Below are positions 1-12,455 of a stretch of DNA of 64,000 nucleotides, piece by piece (within the stretch, counting starts at the first letter, position 1; every line of letters begins with the position of its first letter). A model generated the notes under the pieces. The model had not been told where the DNA came from. It worked only from the letters and a program-made list of their open reading frames with translations, and made no database searches. Where the stretch lies: assembly GCA_027186245.1 (NCBI GenBank), contig CP114482.1, positions 19,115,209 to 19,179,208 on the forward strand, in the 5' to 3' direction. The stretch comes from Coriaria nepalensis (taxonomy: Eukaryota; Streptophyta; Magnoliopsida; Cucurbitales; Coriariaceae). The translations under genes were made by a program, and so were the position numbers.

Positions 1-18
1 TATTTTCTTCAAAAAATT
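1..18 (+). repeat. Partial C monomer at window start
   Basis: The window opens in the last 18 bases of a C monomer (TATTTTCTTCAAAAAATT). The first complete A monomer begins at the CATTGCC that follows. The array therefore extends to the left of the window. Confidence 0.9.
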
Positions 19-160
19 CATTGCCATGAATATAACATAAAACAAATGCATACTTGTGTTAAGAAGATCAATAATAAGTGATTCAAAAAAGTAGTGTTTG
101 AAGTGGAAAAATAGAATTCATTCGAATTGCTTTCAATTGAATTAGTGAGTTGAAAAGACT
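19..160 (+). repeat. Satellite monomer type A (reference copy)
   Basis: 142 bp. Type-specific features are ATATAACATAAAACAAATGC near the start (contains an ATGCAT, NsiI site), GTGATTCACAAAAGTAGTG in the middle and GAATTCGTTCGAATT in most copies (here GAATTCATTCGAATT). The common version has AATTCG-TT-CGAATT, a 6-bp inverted repeat. The monomer ends GTGAGTTGAAAAGACT. Confidence 0.9.
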
Positions 161-302
161 TATTGACATGAATCTCAAATGAAACAAATGACTACTTGCC
201 CTAAAATGATCACTAGCAACTTATATACGAAAGTCGGGTCCGAAGTGCGAAAATAGAATTCATTTTAAGTGCTTTCAAATGAATTTGTGACTTCCAAAGA
301 GA
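161..302 (+). repeat. Satellite monomer type B (reference copy)
   Basis: 142 bp. It has the densest CpG cluster of the three types: most copies read TACGAAAGTCGGGTTCGAAG followed by TGCG, and this copy has GGGTCCGAAG. It carries AAAATGATCATTAGC (TGATCA palindrome) and the dyad AATTCATTT-N11-AAATGAATT. It ends CTTTCAAAGAGA in most copies (here CTTCCAAAGAGA). Confidence 0.9.
257..285 (+). other. B-monomer dyad symmetry (9-bp arms, 11-nt spacer)
   Basis: AATTCATTT at 257-265 and AAATGAATT at 277-285 are perfect reverse complements separated by 11 bases. The same arrangement is present in most B monomers with the GAATTCATTTTAATTGC form, so it recurs many times across the window. It is lost in the B subfamilies reading AATTTATTTT or ATTCAGTTT. 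Confidence 0.85.
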
Positions 303-447
303 CATTGAGATGATTACTCTAAGATTAAACAAATTCATACTTGCCTTCAAAAAATCATAACCAGGCTATGCACGAAAGTCATGTTTGAAATGCGAATATA
401 GTATTCGTTCCAATGGGTTCCAAATAATTTATTTTCTTCAAAAAACT
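303..447 (+). repeat. Satellite monomer type C (reference copy)
   Basis: 145 bp and the most diverged type. It carries GACTCTAAGATTAAACAAAT in most copies, CTTCAAAAAATCATAACC, TATGCGCGAAAGTCATG, AATAGTATTCGCTCCAATGG and ATAATTTATTTTCTTGAAAA. It has GTATTCG where A and B have GAATTC, so it lacks the EcoRI site. Small changes in TCATAACC (to TCATACCC or TCATATGC) remove an in-frame TAA and explain why some copies show an open frame of 66 codons. Confidence 0.9.
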
Positions 448-1732
448 CATTGCCATGAATATAACATAAAACAAATGCATACTTGTGTTAAAAAGATCAA
501 TAATAAGTGATTCAAAAAAGTAGTGTTTGAAGTGGAAAAATAGAATTCATTCGAATTGCTTTCAATTGAATTAGTGAGTTGAAAAGACTCATTGACATGA
601 ATCTGAAATGAAACAAATGACTACTTGCCCTAAAATGATCATTAGCAAGTTATGTACGAAAGTCGGGTTCGAAGTGCAAAATAAAATTCATTTTAATTGC
701 TTTCAAATGAATTAGTGACATTCAAAGAGACATTGAGATCATGACTCTAAGATTAAACAAATTCATACTTGCCTTCAAAAAATCATAAACAAGCTATGCG
801 CGAAAGTCATGTTTGAAATGCGAAAATAGTATTCGCCCCAATGGGTTCGAAATAATTTATTTTCCTGAAAAAACGCATTTCCATGAATATAACATAAAAC
901 AAATGCATACTTGTCTCAAAAAGATCTTTAACAAGTGATTCAAAAAAGTAGTGTTTGAAGTGCAAAAATAGAATTCGTTCAAATTGCTTTCAAATGAATT
1001 AGTGAGTTGGAAAGACTCATTGACATGAATCTCAAATCAAACCAATGACTCCTTGCGCTAAAATGATCATTAGCAAGTTATGTTCGAAAGTCGGATTCGA
1101 AGTGCAAAAATAGAATTCATTTTAATTGCTTTCAAATGAATTAGTGAATTTCAAAGAGACATTGAGATGACGACTCTAAGATTAAACAAATTCATACATG
1201 CCTTCAAAAAATCATAACCAAGCTATGCGTGAAAGTCATGTTTGAAATGCAAAAATAGTATTCGCTCCAATGGGTTCCAAATAATTTATTTTCTTCAAAA
1301 AACTCATTGCCATGAATAGAACATAAAAAAAATGCATACTTGTCTTAAAAAGATCATTAACAAGTGATTCACAAAAGTAGTGTTTGAAGTGCAAAAACAG
1401 AATTCGTTCGAATTGCTTTCAAATGAATTAGTGAGTTGAAAAGACTCATTGACATGAATCTCAAATGAAACAAATGACTACTTGCGCTAAAATGATCATT
1501 AGCAAGTTATGTACGAAAGTCGGGTTCGAAGTGCGGAATAGAATTCATTTTAATTGCTTTCAAATGAATTAGTGACATTCAAAGAGACATTGAGATCATG
1601 ACTCTAAGATTAAACAAATTCATACTTGCCATCAAAAAATCATAACCAAGCTATGCGCGAAAGTCATGTTTAAAATGCGAAAATAGTATTCGCCCCAATG
1701 GGTTCCAAATAATTTATTTTCCTGAAAAAACT

Positions 1733-1874
1733 CATTTCCATGAATATAACATAATACAAATGCATACCTGTCTCAAAAAGATCAGTAACAAGTGATTCAC
1801 AAAAGTAGTGTTTGAAGCGCAAAAATAGAATTCGTTCCAATTGCTTTCAAATGAATTAGTGACTTTCAAAGAGA
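1733..1874 (+). repeat. A/B hybrid monomer (A head, B tail)
   Basis: 142 bp. It begins as A (CATTTCCATGAATATAACAT) but ends as B (GACTTTCAAAGAGA) and is followed directly by C, so one monomer length is missing. The switch lies inside the shared stretch GCTTTCAAATGAATTAGTGA. This is what an unequal exchange between A and B would leave. Confidence 0.85.
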
Positions 1875-4800
1875 CATTGACATGACGACTCTAAGATTAA
1901 ACAAAGTTATACTTGCCTTGAGAAAATCATAACCAAGCTATGCGCGAAAGTCAGGTTTGAAATGCGGAAATAGTATTCGCTCCAATGTGTTCCAAATAAT
2001 TTATTTTCTTGAAAAAACTCATTTCCATGAATATAACATAAAACAAATGCATACTTGTCTTTAAAAGATCTTTAACAAGTGATTCACAAAAGTAGTGTTT
2101 GAAGTGCAAAAATAGAATTTGTTCGAATTGCTTTCAAAAGAATTAGTGAGTTGAAAAGACTAATTGACATGAATATCAAATGAAACAAATGACTACTTGC
2201 CCTAAAATGATCATTAGCAAGTTATCTACGAAAGTCGGGTTCGAAGTGCGAAAATAGAATTCATTTTAATTGCTTTCAAATGAATTAGTGACTTTCAAAG
2301 AGACATTGAGATGACGACTCTAAGATTAAACAAAGTTATACTTGCCTTGAAAAAATCATAACCAAGCTATGCGCGAATGTCATGCTTGAAATGCGAAAAT
2401 AGTATTCGCTCTAATGGGTTCCAAATAATTTATTTTCTTGAAAAAACTCAATGCCATGAATATAACATAAAACAAATGCATACTTGTCATAAAAAGATCG
2501 TTAACAAGTGATTCACAAAAGTATTGTTTGAAGTGCAAAAATAGAATTCGTTCCAATTTCTTTCAAATGAATTAGTGTCTTGAAAAGACTAATTGACATG
2601 AATCTCAAATGAAACAAATGACTACTTGCCCTAAAATGATCATTAGCAAGTTATCTACGAAAGTCGGGTTCGAAGTGCGAAAATAGAATTCATTTTAATT
2701 CCTTTCAAATGAATTAGTGACTTTCAAAGAGACATTGAGATGATGACTCTAAGATTAAACAAATTCATACTTGCCTTCAAAAAATCATAACCAAGCTATG
2801 CGCGAAAGTCATGTTTGAAATGCGAAAATAGAATTCGCTCTAATGGGTTCCAAATAATTTATTTTCTTGAAAAAACTCATTGCCATGAATATAACATAAA
2901 ACAAATGCATACTTGTCTTAAAAAGATCGTTAACAAGTGATTCACCAAAGTAGTGTTTGAAGTGCAAAAATAGAATTTGTTCGAATTGCTTTCAAAAGAA
3001 TTAGTGAGTTGAAAAGACTAATTGACATGAATCTCAAATGAAACAAATGACTACTTGCCCTAAAATGATCATTAGCAAGTTATGTACGAAACTCGGGTTC
3101 GAAGTGCAAAAATAGAATTCATTTTAATTGCTTTCAAATGAATTAGTGACTTTCAAAGAGACATTGAGATGATGACTCTAAGATTAAACAAATTAATACT
3201 TGCCTTCAAAAAATCATACCCAAGCTATGCACGAAAATCATGTTTGGAATGCGAAAATAGTATTCGCTCTAATGGGTTCCAAATAATTTATTTTCTTGAA
3301 AAAACTCATTGCCATGAATATAACATAAAACAAATACATACTCGTCTTAAAAAGATCGTTAACAAGTGAGTCACAAAAGTAGTGTTTGAAGTGCAAAAAT
3401 AGAATTCGTTCCAATTGCTTTCAAATGAATTAGTGACTTGAAAAGACTAATTGACATGAATCTCAAATGAAACAAATGACTACTTGCCCTAAAATGATCA
3501 TTAGCACATTATGTACGAAAGTCGGGTTTGAAGTGCGAAAATAGAATTCATTTTAATTGCTTTCAAATGAATTAGTGACTTTCAAAGAGACATTGAGATG
3601 ACGACTCTAAGATTAAACAAAGTTATACTTGCCTCGAAAAAATCATAACTAAGCTATGCGCGAAAGTCATGTTTGAAATGCGAAAATAGTATTCGCTCCA
3701 ATGGGTTCCAAATAATTTATTTTCTTGAAAAAACTCATTGTCATGAATATAACATAAAACAAATGCATACTTATCTTAAAAAGATCTTTAACAAGTGATT
3801 CACAAAAGTAGTGTTTGAAGTGCAAAAATAGAATTTGTTCGAATTGCTTTCAAAAGAATTAGTGAGTTGAAAAGACTAATTGACATGAATCTCAAATGAA
3901 ACAAATGACTACTTGCCTTAAAATGATCATTAGCAAGTTATGTACGAAAGTCGGGTTCGAAGTGCGAAAATAGAATTCATTTTAATTGCTTTCAAATGAA
4001 TTACTGACTTTCAAAGAGACATTGAGATGATGACTCTAAGATTAAACAAATTCATACTTGCCTTGAAAAAATCATAACCAAGCTATGCGCGAAAGTCATG
4101 CTTGAAATGCGAAAATAGTATTCGCTCCAATGGGTTCCAAATAATTTATTTTCTTGAAAAAACTAATTGCCATGAATATAACATAAAACAAATGCATACT
4201 TGTCTTAAAAAGATCATTAACAAGTGATTCACAAAAGTAGTGTTTGAAGTGCAAAAATAGAATTCCTCCAATTGCTTTCAAATGAATTAGTGACTTGAAA
4301 AAACTAATTGACATGAATCTCAAATGAAACAAATGACTACTTGCCCTAGAATGATCATTAGCAAATTATGTACGAAAGACAGGTTTGAAGTGTGAAAATA
4401 GAATTCATTTTAATTGCTTTCAAATGAATTAGTGACTTTCAAAGAGACATTGACATGACGACTCTAAGATTAAACAAAGTTATACTTGCCTTGAGAAAAT
4501 CATAACCAAGCTATGCGCGAAAGTCATGTTTGAAATGCGGAAATAGTATTCGCTCCAATGGGTTCCAAATAATTTATTTTCTTGAAAAAACTCATTGCCA
4601 TGAATATAACATAAAACAAATGCATACTTGTCTTAAAAGAATCATTAACAAGTGATTCACAAAAGTAGTGTTTGAAGTGGAAAAATAGAATTTGTTCGAA
4701 TTCCTTTCAAATGAATTAGTGAGTTGAAAAGACTCATTGACATAAATCTCAAATGAAACAAATGACTAATTGCCCTAAACTGGTCATTAGCAAGTTATGT

Positions 4801-7800
4801 ACGAAAGTCGGGTTCGAAGTGCGAAAATAGAATTCATTTTAATTGTTTTCAAATGAATGAGTGACTTTCAAAGAGACATTGAGATGACGACTCTAAGATT
4901 AAACAAAGTTATACTTGCCTTGAAAAAATCATAACCAAGCTATGCGCGAAAGTCATGTTTCAAATGCGAAAATAGTATTCGCTCCAATGGGTTCCAAATA
5001 ATTTATTTTCTTGAAAAAACTCATTGTCACGAATATAACATAAAACAAATGCATACTTGTCTTAAAAAGATCTTTAACAAGTGATTCACAAAAGTAGTGT
5101 TTGAAGTGCAAAAATAGAATTTGTTCGAATTGCTTTCAAAAGAATTAGTGAGTTGAAAAGACTAATTGACATGAATCTCAAATGAAACAAACGACTACTT
5201 GCCTTAAAATGATCATTAGCAAGTTATGTACGAAAGTCGGGTTCGAAGTGCGAAAATAGAATTCATTTTCATTGCTTTCAAATGAATTAGTGACTTTCAA
5301 AGAGACATTGAGATGACGACTCTAAGATTAAACAAAGTTATACTTGCCTTGAAAAAATCATAACCAAGCTATGCGCGAAAGTCATGTTTGGAATGCGAAT
5401 ATAGTATTCGCTCTAATGGGTTCCAAATAATTTATTTTCTTGAAAAAACTCATTGCCATGAATATAACATAAAACAAATACATACTTGTCTTAAAAAGAT
5501 CGTTAACAAGTGAGTCACAAAAGTAGTGTTTGAAGTGCAAAAAAAGAATTGGTTCCAATTGCTTTCAAATGAATTAGTGACTTGAAAAGACTAATTGACA
5601 TGAATCTCAAATGAAACAAATGACTACTTGCCCTAAAATGATCATTAGCAAATTATGTACGAAAGTCGGGTTTGAAGTCCAAAAATAGAATTCATTTTAA
5701 TTGCTTTCAAATGAATTAGTGACTTTCAAAGAGACATTGAGATGATGACTCTAAGATTAAACAAATTCATACTTGCCTTGAAAAAATCATAACCAAGCTA
5801 TGCGCGAAAGTCATGTTTGGAATGCGAAAATAGTATTCGCTCCAATGGGTTCCAAATAATTTATTTTCTTGAAAAAACTCATTGTCATGAATATAACATA
5901 AAACAAATGCATACTTGTCTTAAAAAGATCTTTAACAAGTGATTCACAAAAGTAGTGTTTGAAGTGCAAAAATAGAATTTGTTCGAATTGCTTTCAAAAG
6001 AATTAGTGAGTTGAAAAGACTAATTGACATGAATCTCATATGAAACAAATGACTACTTGCCTTAAAATGATCATTAGCAAGTTATGTACGAAAGTCGGGT
6101 TCGAAGTGCGAAAATAGAATTCATTTTAATTGCTTTCAAATGAATTAGTGACTTTCAAAGAGACATTGAGATGACGACTCTAAGATTAAACAAAGTTATA
6201 CTTGCCTTCAAAAAATCATAACCAAGCTATGTGCGAAAGTCATGCTTGGAATGCGAAAATAGTATTCGCTCCAATGGGTTCCAAATAATTTATTTTCTTG
6301 AAAAAACTAATTGCCATGATTATAACATAAAACAAATGCATACTTGTCTTAAAAAGATCATTAACAAGTGATTCACAAAAGTAGTGTTTGAAGTGCAAAA
6401 ATAGAATTCCTCCAATTGCTTTCAAATGAATTAGTGACTTGAAAAGACTAATTGACATGAATCTCAAATGAAACAAATGACTACTTGCCCTAAAATGATC
6501 ATTAGCAAATTATGTACGAAAGTCAGGTTTGAAGTGTGAAAATAGAATTCATTTTAATTGCTTTCAAATGAATTAGTGACTTTCAAAGAGACATTGAGAT
6601 GATGACTCTAAGATTAAACAAATTCATACTTGCCTTGAAAAAATCATAACCAAGCTATGCGCGAAAGTCATGTTTGGAATGCGAAAATAGTATTCGCTCC
6701 AATGGGTTCCAAGTAATTTATTTTCTTGAAAAAACTTATTGTCATGAATATAACATAAAACAAATGCATACTTGTCTTAAAAAGATCTTTAACAAGTGAT
6801 TCACAAAAGTAGTGTTTGAAGTGCAAAAATAGAATTTGTTCGAATTGCTTTCAAAAGAATTAGTGAGTTGAAAAGACTAATTGACATGAATCTCAAATGA
6901 AACAAATGACTACTTGCCTTAAAATGATCATTAGCAATTTATGTACGAAAGTCGCGTTCGAAGTGCGAAAATAGAATTCATTTTAATTGCTTTCAAATGA
7001 ATTAGTGACTTTGAAAGAGACATTGAGATGACGACTCTAAGATTAAACAAAGTTATACTTGCCTTGAAAAAATCATAACCAAGCTATGCGCGAAAGTCAT
7101 GCTTGAAATGCGAAAATAGTATTCTCTCCAATGGGTTCCAAATAATTTATTTTCTTGAAAAAACTAATTGCCATGAATATAACATAAAACAAATGCATAC
7201 TTGTCTTAAAAAGATCATTAACAAGTGATTCACAAAAGTAGTGTTTGAAGTGCAAAAATAGAATTCCTCCAATTGCTTTCAAATGAATTAGTGACTTGAA
7301 AAGACTCATTGACATAAATCTCAAATGAAACAAATGACTAATTGCCCTAAACTGATCATTAGCAAGTTATGTACGAAAGTCGGGTTCGAAGTGCGAAAAT
7401 AGAATTCATTTTAATTGCTTTCAAATGAATTAGTGACTTTCAAAGAGACATTGAGATGACGACTCTAAGATTAAACAAAGTTATACTTGCCTTGAAAAAA
7501 TCATAACCAAGCTATGCGCGAAAGTCATGTTTGAAATGCAAAAATAGTATTCGCTCCAATGGGTTCCAAATAATTTATTTTCTTGAAAAAACTCATTGCC
7601 ATGAATATAACATAAAACAAATGCATACTTGTCTTAAAAGAATCATTAACAAGTGATTCACAAAAGTAGTGTTTGAAATGGAAAAATAGAATTTGTTCGA
7701 ATTCCTTTCAAATGAATTTGTAAGTTGAAAAGACTAATTGACATGAATCTCAAATGAAACAAATGACTACTTGCCCTAAAATGATCATTAGCAAGTTATG

Positions 7801-8164
7801 TACGAAAGTCGGGTTCGAAGTGCAAAAATAGAATTCATTTTAATTGCTTTCAAATGAATTAGTGACTTTCAAAGAGACATTGAGATGATGACTCTAAGAT
7901 TAAACAAATTCATACTTGCCTTCAAAAAATCATACCCAGGCTATGCACGAAAGTCATGTTTGGAATGCGAAAATAGTATTCGCTCTAATGGGTTCCAAAT
8001 AATTTATTTTCTTGAAAAAACTCATTGCCATGAATATAACATAAAACAAATGCATACTTGACTTAAAAAGATGCTTAACAAGTGATTCACAAAAGTAGTG
8101 TTTGAAGTGCAAAAATAGAATTTGTTCGAATTGCTTTCAAAAGAATTAGTGACTTGAAAAGACT

Positions 8165-9451
8165 AATTGACATGAATCTCAAATGAAACAAATGACTACT
8201 TGCCCTAAAATGATCATTAGGAAGTTATGTACGAAAGTCGGGTTCGAAGTGCGAATATAGAATTCATTTTCATTGCTTTCAAATGAATTAGTGACTTTCA
8301 AAGAGACATTGAGATGATGACTCTAAGATTAAACAAATTAATACTTGCCTTCAAAAAATCATACCCAAGCTATGCACGAAAGTCATGTTTGGAATGCGAA
8401 AATAGTATTCGCTCTAATGGGTTCCAAATAATTTATTTTCTTGAAAAAACTCATTGCCATGAATATAACAAAAAACAAATACATACTCGTCTTAAAAAGA
8501 TCGTTAACAAGTGAGTCACAAAAGTAGTGTTTGAAGTGCAAAAATAGAATTCGTTCCAATTGCTTTCAAATGAATTAGTGACTTGAAAAGACTAATTGAC
8601 ATGAATCTCAAATGAAACAAATGACTACTTGCCCTAAAATGATCATTAGGAAGTTATGTACGAAAGTCGGGTTCGAAGTGCGAATATAGAATTCATTTTC
8701 ATTGCTTTCAAATGAATTAGTGACTTTCAAAGAGACATTGAGATGATGACTCTAAGATTAAACAAATTAATACTTGCCTTCAAAAAATCATACCCAAGCT
8801 ATGCACGAAAGTCATGTTTGGAATGCGAAAATAGTATTCGCTCTAATGGGTTCCAAATAATTTATTTTCTTGAAAAAACTCATTGCCATGAATATAACAA
8901 AAAACAAATACATACTCGTCTTAAAAAGATCGTTAACAAGTGAGTCACAAAAGTAGTGTTTGAAGTGCAAAAATAGAATTCGTTCCAATTGCTTTCAAAT
9001 GAATTAGTGACTTGAAAAGACTAATTGACATGAATCTCAAATGAAACAAAGGACTACTTGCCCTAAAATGATCATTAGCAAATTATGTACGAAAGTCGGG
9101 TTTGAAGTGCGAAAATAGAATTCATTTTCATTGCTTTCAAATGAATTAGTGACTTTCAAAGAGACATTGAGATGATGACTCTAAGATTAAACAAATTAAT
9201 ACTTGCCTTCAAAAAATCATACCCAAGCTATGCACGAAAGTCATGTTTGGAATGCGAAAATAGTATTCGCTCTAATGGGTTCCAAATAATTTATTTTCTT
9301 GAAAAAACTCATTGCCATGAATATAACAAAAAACAAATACATACTCGTCTTAAAAAGATCGTTAACAAGTGAGTCACAAAAGTAGTGTTTGAAGTGCAAA
9401 AATAGAATTCGTTCCAATTGCTTTCAAATGAATTAGTGACTTGAAAAGACT
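8165..9451 (+). repeat. Three nearly identical consecutive 429-bp trimers
   Basis: Three successive B-C-A units share the same private variants in C and A: AATTAATACTTGCC, TCATACCCAAGC, TTGGAATGCG, ATATAACAAAAAACAAATAC and CAAGTGAGTCAC. The first two also share TTAGGAAGTTATG in B. Differences between the three are few (for example AAAGGACTAC near 9,049). This is one of the most homogeneous stretches of the forward array and implies recent amplification by trimer-sized exchange. Confidence 0.85.
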
Positions 9452-12310
9452 AATTGACATGAATCTCAAATGAAACAAATGACTACTTGCCCTAAAATGA
9501 TCATTAGCAAGTTATGTACGAAAGTCGGGTTCGAAGTGCGAAAATAGAATTGATTTTAATTGCTTTCAAATGAATTAGTGACTTTCAAAGGGACATTGAG
9601 CTGATGACTCTAAGATTAGAAAAATTCATACTCGCCTTCAAAAAATCATAACAAAGCTATGCACGAAAGTCTTGTTTGAAATGCGTAAATAGTATTCGCT
9701 TAAATGGGTTCCAAATAATTTATTTTCTTGAAAAAACTCATTGTCATGAATATAACATAAAACAAATGCATACTTGTCTTAAAAAGATCTTTAACAAGTG
9801 ATTCACAAAAGTAGTGTTTGAAGTGCAAAAATAGAATTTGTTCGAATTGCTTTCAAAAGAATTAGTGAGTTGAAAAGACTAATTGACATGAATCTCAAAT
9901 GAAACAAATGACTACTTGCCTTAAAATGATCATTAGCAAGTTATGTACGAAAGTCGGGTTCGAAGTGCGAAAATAGAATTCATTTTAATTGCTTTCAAAT
10001 GAATTACTGACTTTCAAAGAGACATTGAGATGATGACTCTAAGATTAAACAAAGTTATACTTGCCTTGAAAAAATCATAACCAAGCTATGCGCGAAAGTC
10101 ATGCTTGAAATTCGAAAATAGTATTCGCTCCAATGGGTTCCAAATAATTTATTTTCTTGAAAAAACTAATTGCCATGAATATAACATAAAACAAATGCAT
10201 ACTTGTCTTAAAAAGATCATTAACAAGTGATTCACAAAAGTAGTGTTTGAAGTGCAAAAATAGAATTCCTCCAATTGCTTTCAAATGAATTAGTGACTTG
10301 AAAAGACTAATTGACATGAATCTCAAATGAAACAAATGACTACTTGCCCTAAAATGATCATTAGCAAATTATGTACGAAAGACAGGTTTGAAGTGTGAAA
10401 ATAGAATTCATTTTAATTGCTTTCAAATGAATTAGTGACTTTCAAAGAGACACTGACATGACGACTCTAAGATTAAACAAAGTTATACTTGCCTTGTGAA
10501 AATCATAACCAAGCTATGCGCGAAAGTCATGTTTGAAATACGAATTTAGTATTCGCCCCAATGGGTTCCAAATAATTTATTTTCTTGAAAAAACTCATTG
10601 CCATGAATATAACATAAAACAAATGCATACTTGTCTTAAAAAGATCATTAACAAGTGATTCACAAAAGTAGTGTTTGAAGTGCAAAAATAGAATTCGTTA
10701 GAATTGCTTTCAAATGAATTAGTGAGTTGAAAAGACTCATTAACATGAATATCAAATCAAACAAATGACTACTTGCGCTAAAATGATCATTAGCAAGTTA
10801 TGTACGAAAGTCGGGTTCGGAGTGCGAAAATAGAATTCATTTTAATTGCTTTCAAATGAATTAGTGACTTTCAAAGAGACATTGAGATCATGACTCTAAG
10901 ATTAAACAAATTCATACTTGCCTTCAAAAAATCATAACCAAGCTATGTGCGAAAGTCATGTTTGAAATGCGAAAATGGTATTCGCTCCAATGGGTTTCAA
11001 ATAATTTATTTTCTTGAAAAAACTCATTGCCATGAATATCTAAAAAAACAAATGCATAATTGCCTTAAAAAGATCATTAACAATTGATTCACAAAAGTAG
11101 TGTTTGAAGTGCAAAAATAGAATTCGTTCGAATTGCATTCAAATGAATTAGTGAGTTGAAAAGACTCGTTGACATGCATCTCGAAAAAACAAATGACTAC
11201 TTGCGCTAAAATGATCATTAGCAAGTTATGTTCGAAAGTCGGGTTCGAAGTGCAAAAATAGAATTCATTTTAATTGCTTTCAGATGAATTAGTGACTTTC
11301 AAAGAGACAATGAGATGATGACTCGAAGATTAAACAAATTCATACTTGCCTTCAGAAAATCATAACCAAGCTATGCGCGAATGTCATGTTTGAAATACGA
11401 AAATAGTATTCGCTCCAATGGGTTCAAAATAATTTATTTTCTTAAAAAAACTCATTGCCATGAATATAACAAAAAACAAATGCATACTTGCCTTAAAAAG
11501 ATCATTAACAATTGAGTCGCAAAAGTAGTGTTTGAAGTGCAAAAATAGAATTTGTTCGAATTGCTTTCAAATGCATTAGTGAGCTGAAAAGACTCATTGA
11601 CATGAATCTCAAAAGAAACAAATGACTACTTGCGCTAAAATTATCATTAGCAAGTTATGTACGAAAGTCGGGTTCGGAGTGCGAAAATAGAATTCATTTT
11701 AATTGCTTTCAAATGAATTACTGACTTTCAAAGAGACATTGAGATCATGAGTCTAAGATTAAACAAATTCATTCTTGCCTTCAAAATATCATAACCAAGC
11801 TATGCGCGAACGTCATGTTTGAAATACGAAAATAGTATTTGCTCCAACGGGTTCCAAATAATTTATTTTCTTGAAAAAACTCATTTCCATATATACAACA
11901 TAAAATAAATGCATACTTGTCTTAAAAAGATCATTAACAAGTGATTCACAAAAGTAGTGCTTGAAGTGCAAAGATAGAATTCGTTAGAATTGCTTTCAAA
12001 TGAATTAACGAGTTGAAAAGACTCATTGACATGAATCTCAAATGAAACCAATGACTACTTGCCCTAAAATGATCATTAGCAAGTTATGTACGAAAGTCGG
12101 GTTCGGAGTGCGAAAATAGAATTCATTTTAATTGCTTTCAAATGAATTAGTGACTTTCAAAGAGACATTGAGATCATGAGTCTAAGATTAAACAAATTCA
12201 TACTTGCCTTCAAAATATCATAACCAAGCTATGTGCGAAAGTCATGTTTGAAATACGAAAATAGTATTCGCTCCAATGGGTTCCAAATAATTTATTTTCT
12301 TCAAAAAACT

Positions 12311-12455
12311 CATTGCAATGAATATAAGATAAAACAAATCAATACTTGTCTTAAAAAGATCATTAGAATGTGATGTGCGAATGTGGTGGTGTTTTAAGTA
12401 GAAAAATAGAATTCGTTCGAATTGTTTTCAAATGAATTAGTGACTTTCAAAGAGA
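12311..12455 (+). repeat. A* monomer variant
   Basis: 145 bp. An A-derived monomer with ATATAAGATAAAACAAATC and GTGATGTGCGAATGTGGTGG in place of GTGATTCACAAAAGTAGTG (3 bp longer there). It has a B-type tail (GACTTTCAAAGAGA) and is followed by C. This copy is the most diverged (GAATGTGATG, GTTTTAAGTAG) and has an ordinary C monomer upstream. Confidence 0.85.

Larger units (their letters stand above)
19..447 (+). repeat. Representative 429-bp higher-order repeat unit (A-B-C)
   Basis: The first complete trimer: A 142 bp, B 142 bp, C 145 bp, total 429 bp. The same spacing recurs through the array, for example between the equivalent C-monomer starts near 8,314, 8,743 and 9,172. All three monomer types keep a common frame of anchor words (CATTG at the start, TACTTG near position 33, a short A-tract near 43, another near 90, and a third at the end), so they descend from one ancestral monomer. 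Confidence 0.93.
1..12310 (+). repeat. Subregion 1: mostly regular trimers
   Basis: Almost all units here are full A-B-C trimers. Between about 2 and 10 kb many copies share CTCTAATGGG or GACGACTCTAAG with AAAGTTATACTT in C, and TTCAAAAGAATTAGTGAG and GACTAATTGACATG at the A end and B start. This is the variant set also seen, reversed, after 54,857. Variant sets recur at multiples of the trimer (for example 4,096, 6,240, 7,097 and 10,099 carry the same A-C pattern), indicating local homogenisation. Borders are approximate. Nothing other than satellite was seen. Confidence 0.8.

Noticed and set aside
225..245. CENP-B-box-like sequence in B (TACGAAAGTCGGG)
   Set aside because: The core human motif needs TTCG, four bases, A, two bases, then CGGG. 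B has TACG and spacing two bases too short, and the reverse strand does not fit either. At most a superficial resemblance.
3169..3369. Recurring open frames of 66 codons starting MMTLRLNK or MITQRLNT on the + strand (also near 8,314, 8,743, 9,172, 16,755, 19,902 and many others)
   Set aside because: They lie in C plus A monomers and repeat with the satellite. The same frame is stopped by TAA in most copies (TCATAACC) and opens only where C reads TCATACCC or TCATATGC. No domain, signal peptide or codon-level conservation is visible.
4096..4332. Recurring open frames of 60-78 codons on the strand opposite to the array (MFHLRFMS and MHFNHYFC types), and their + strand versions after 54,857
   Set aside because: They are antisense readings of the A and C monomers, switch strand exactly with the array, and gain or lose ends through single-base changes. 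They are byproducts of an AT-rich repeat.
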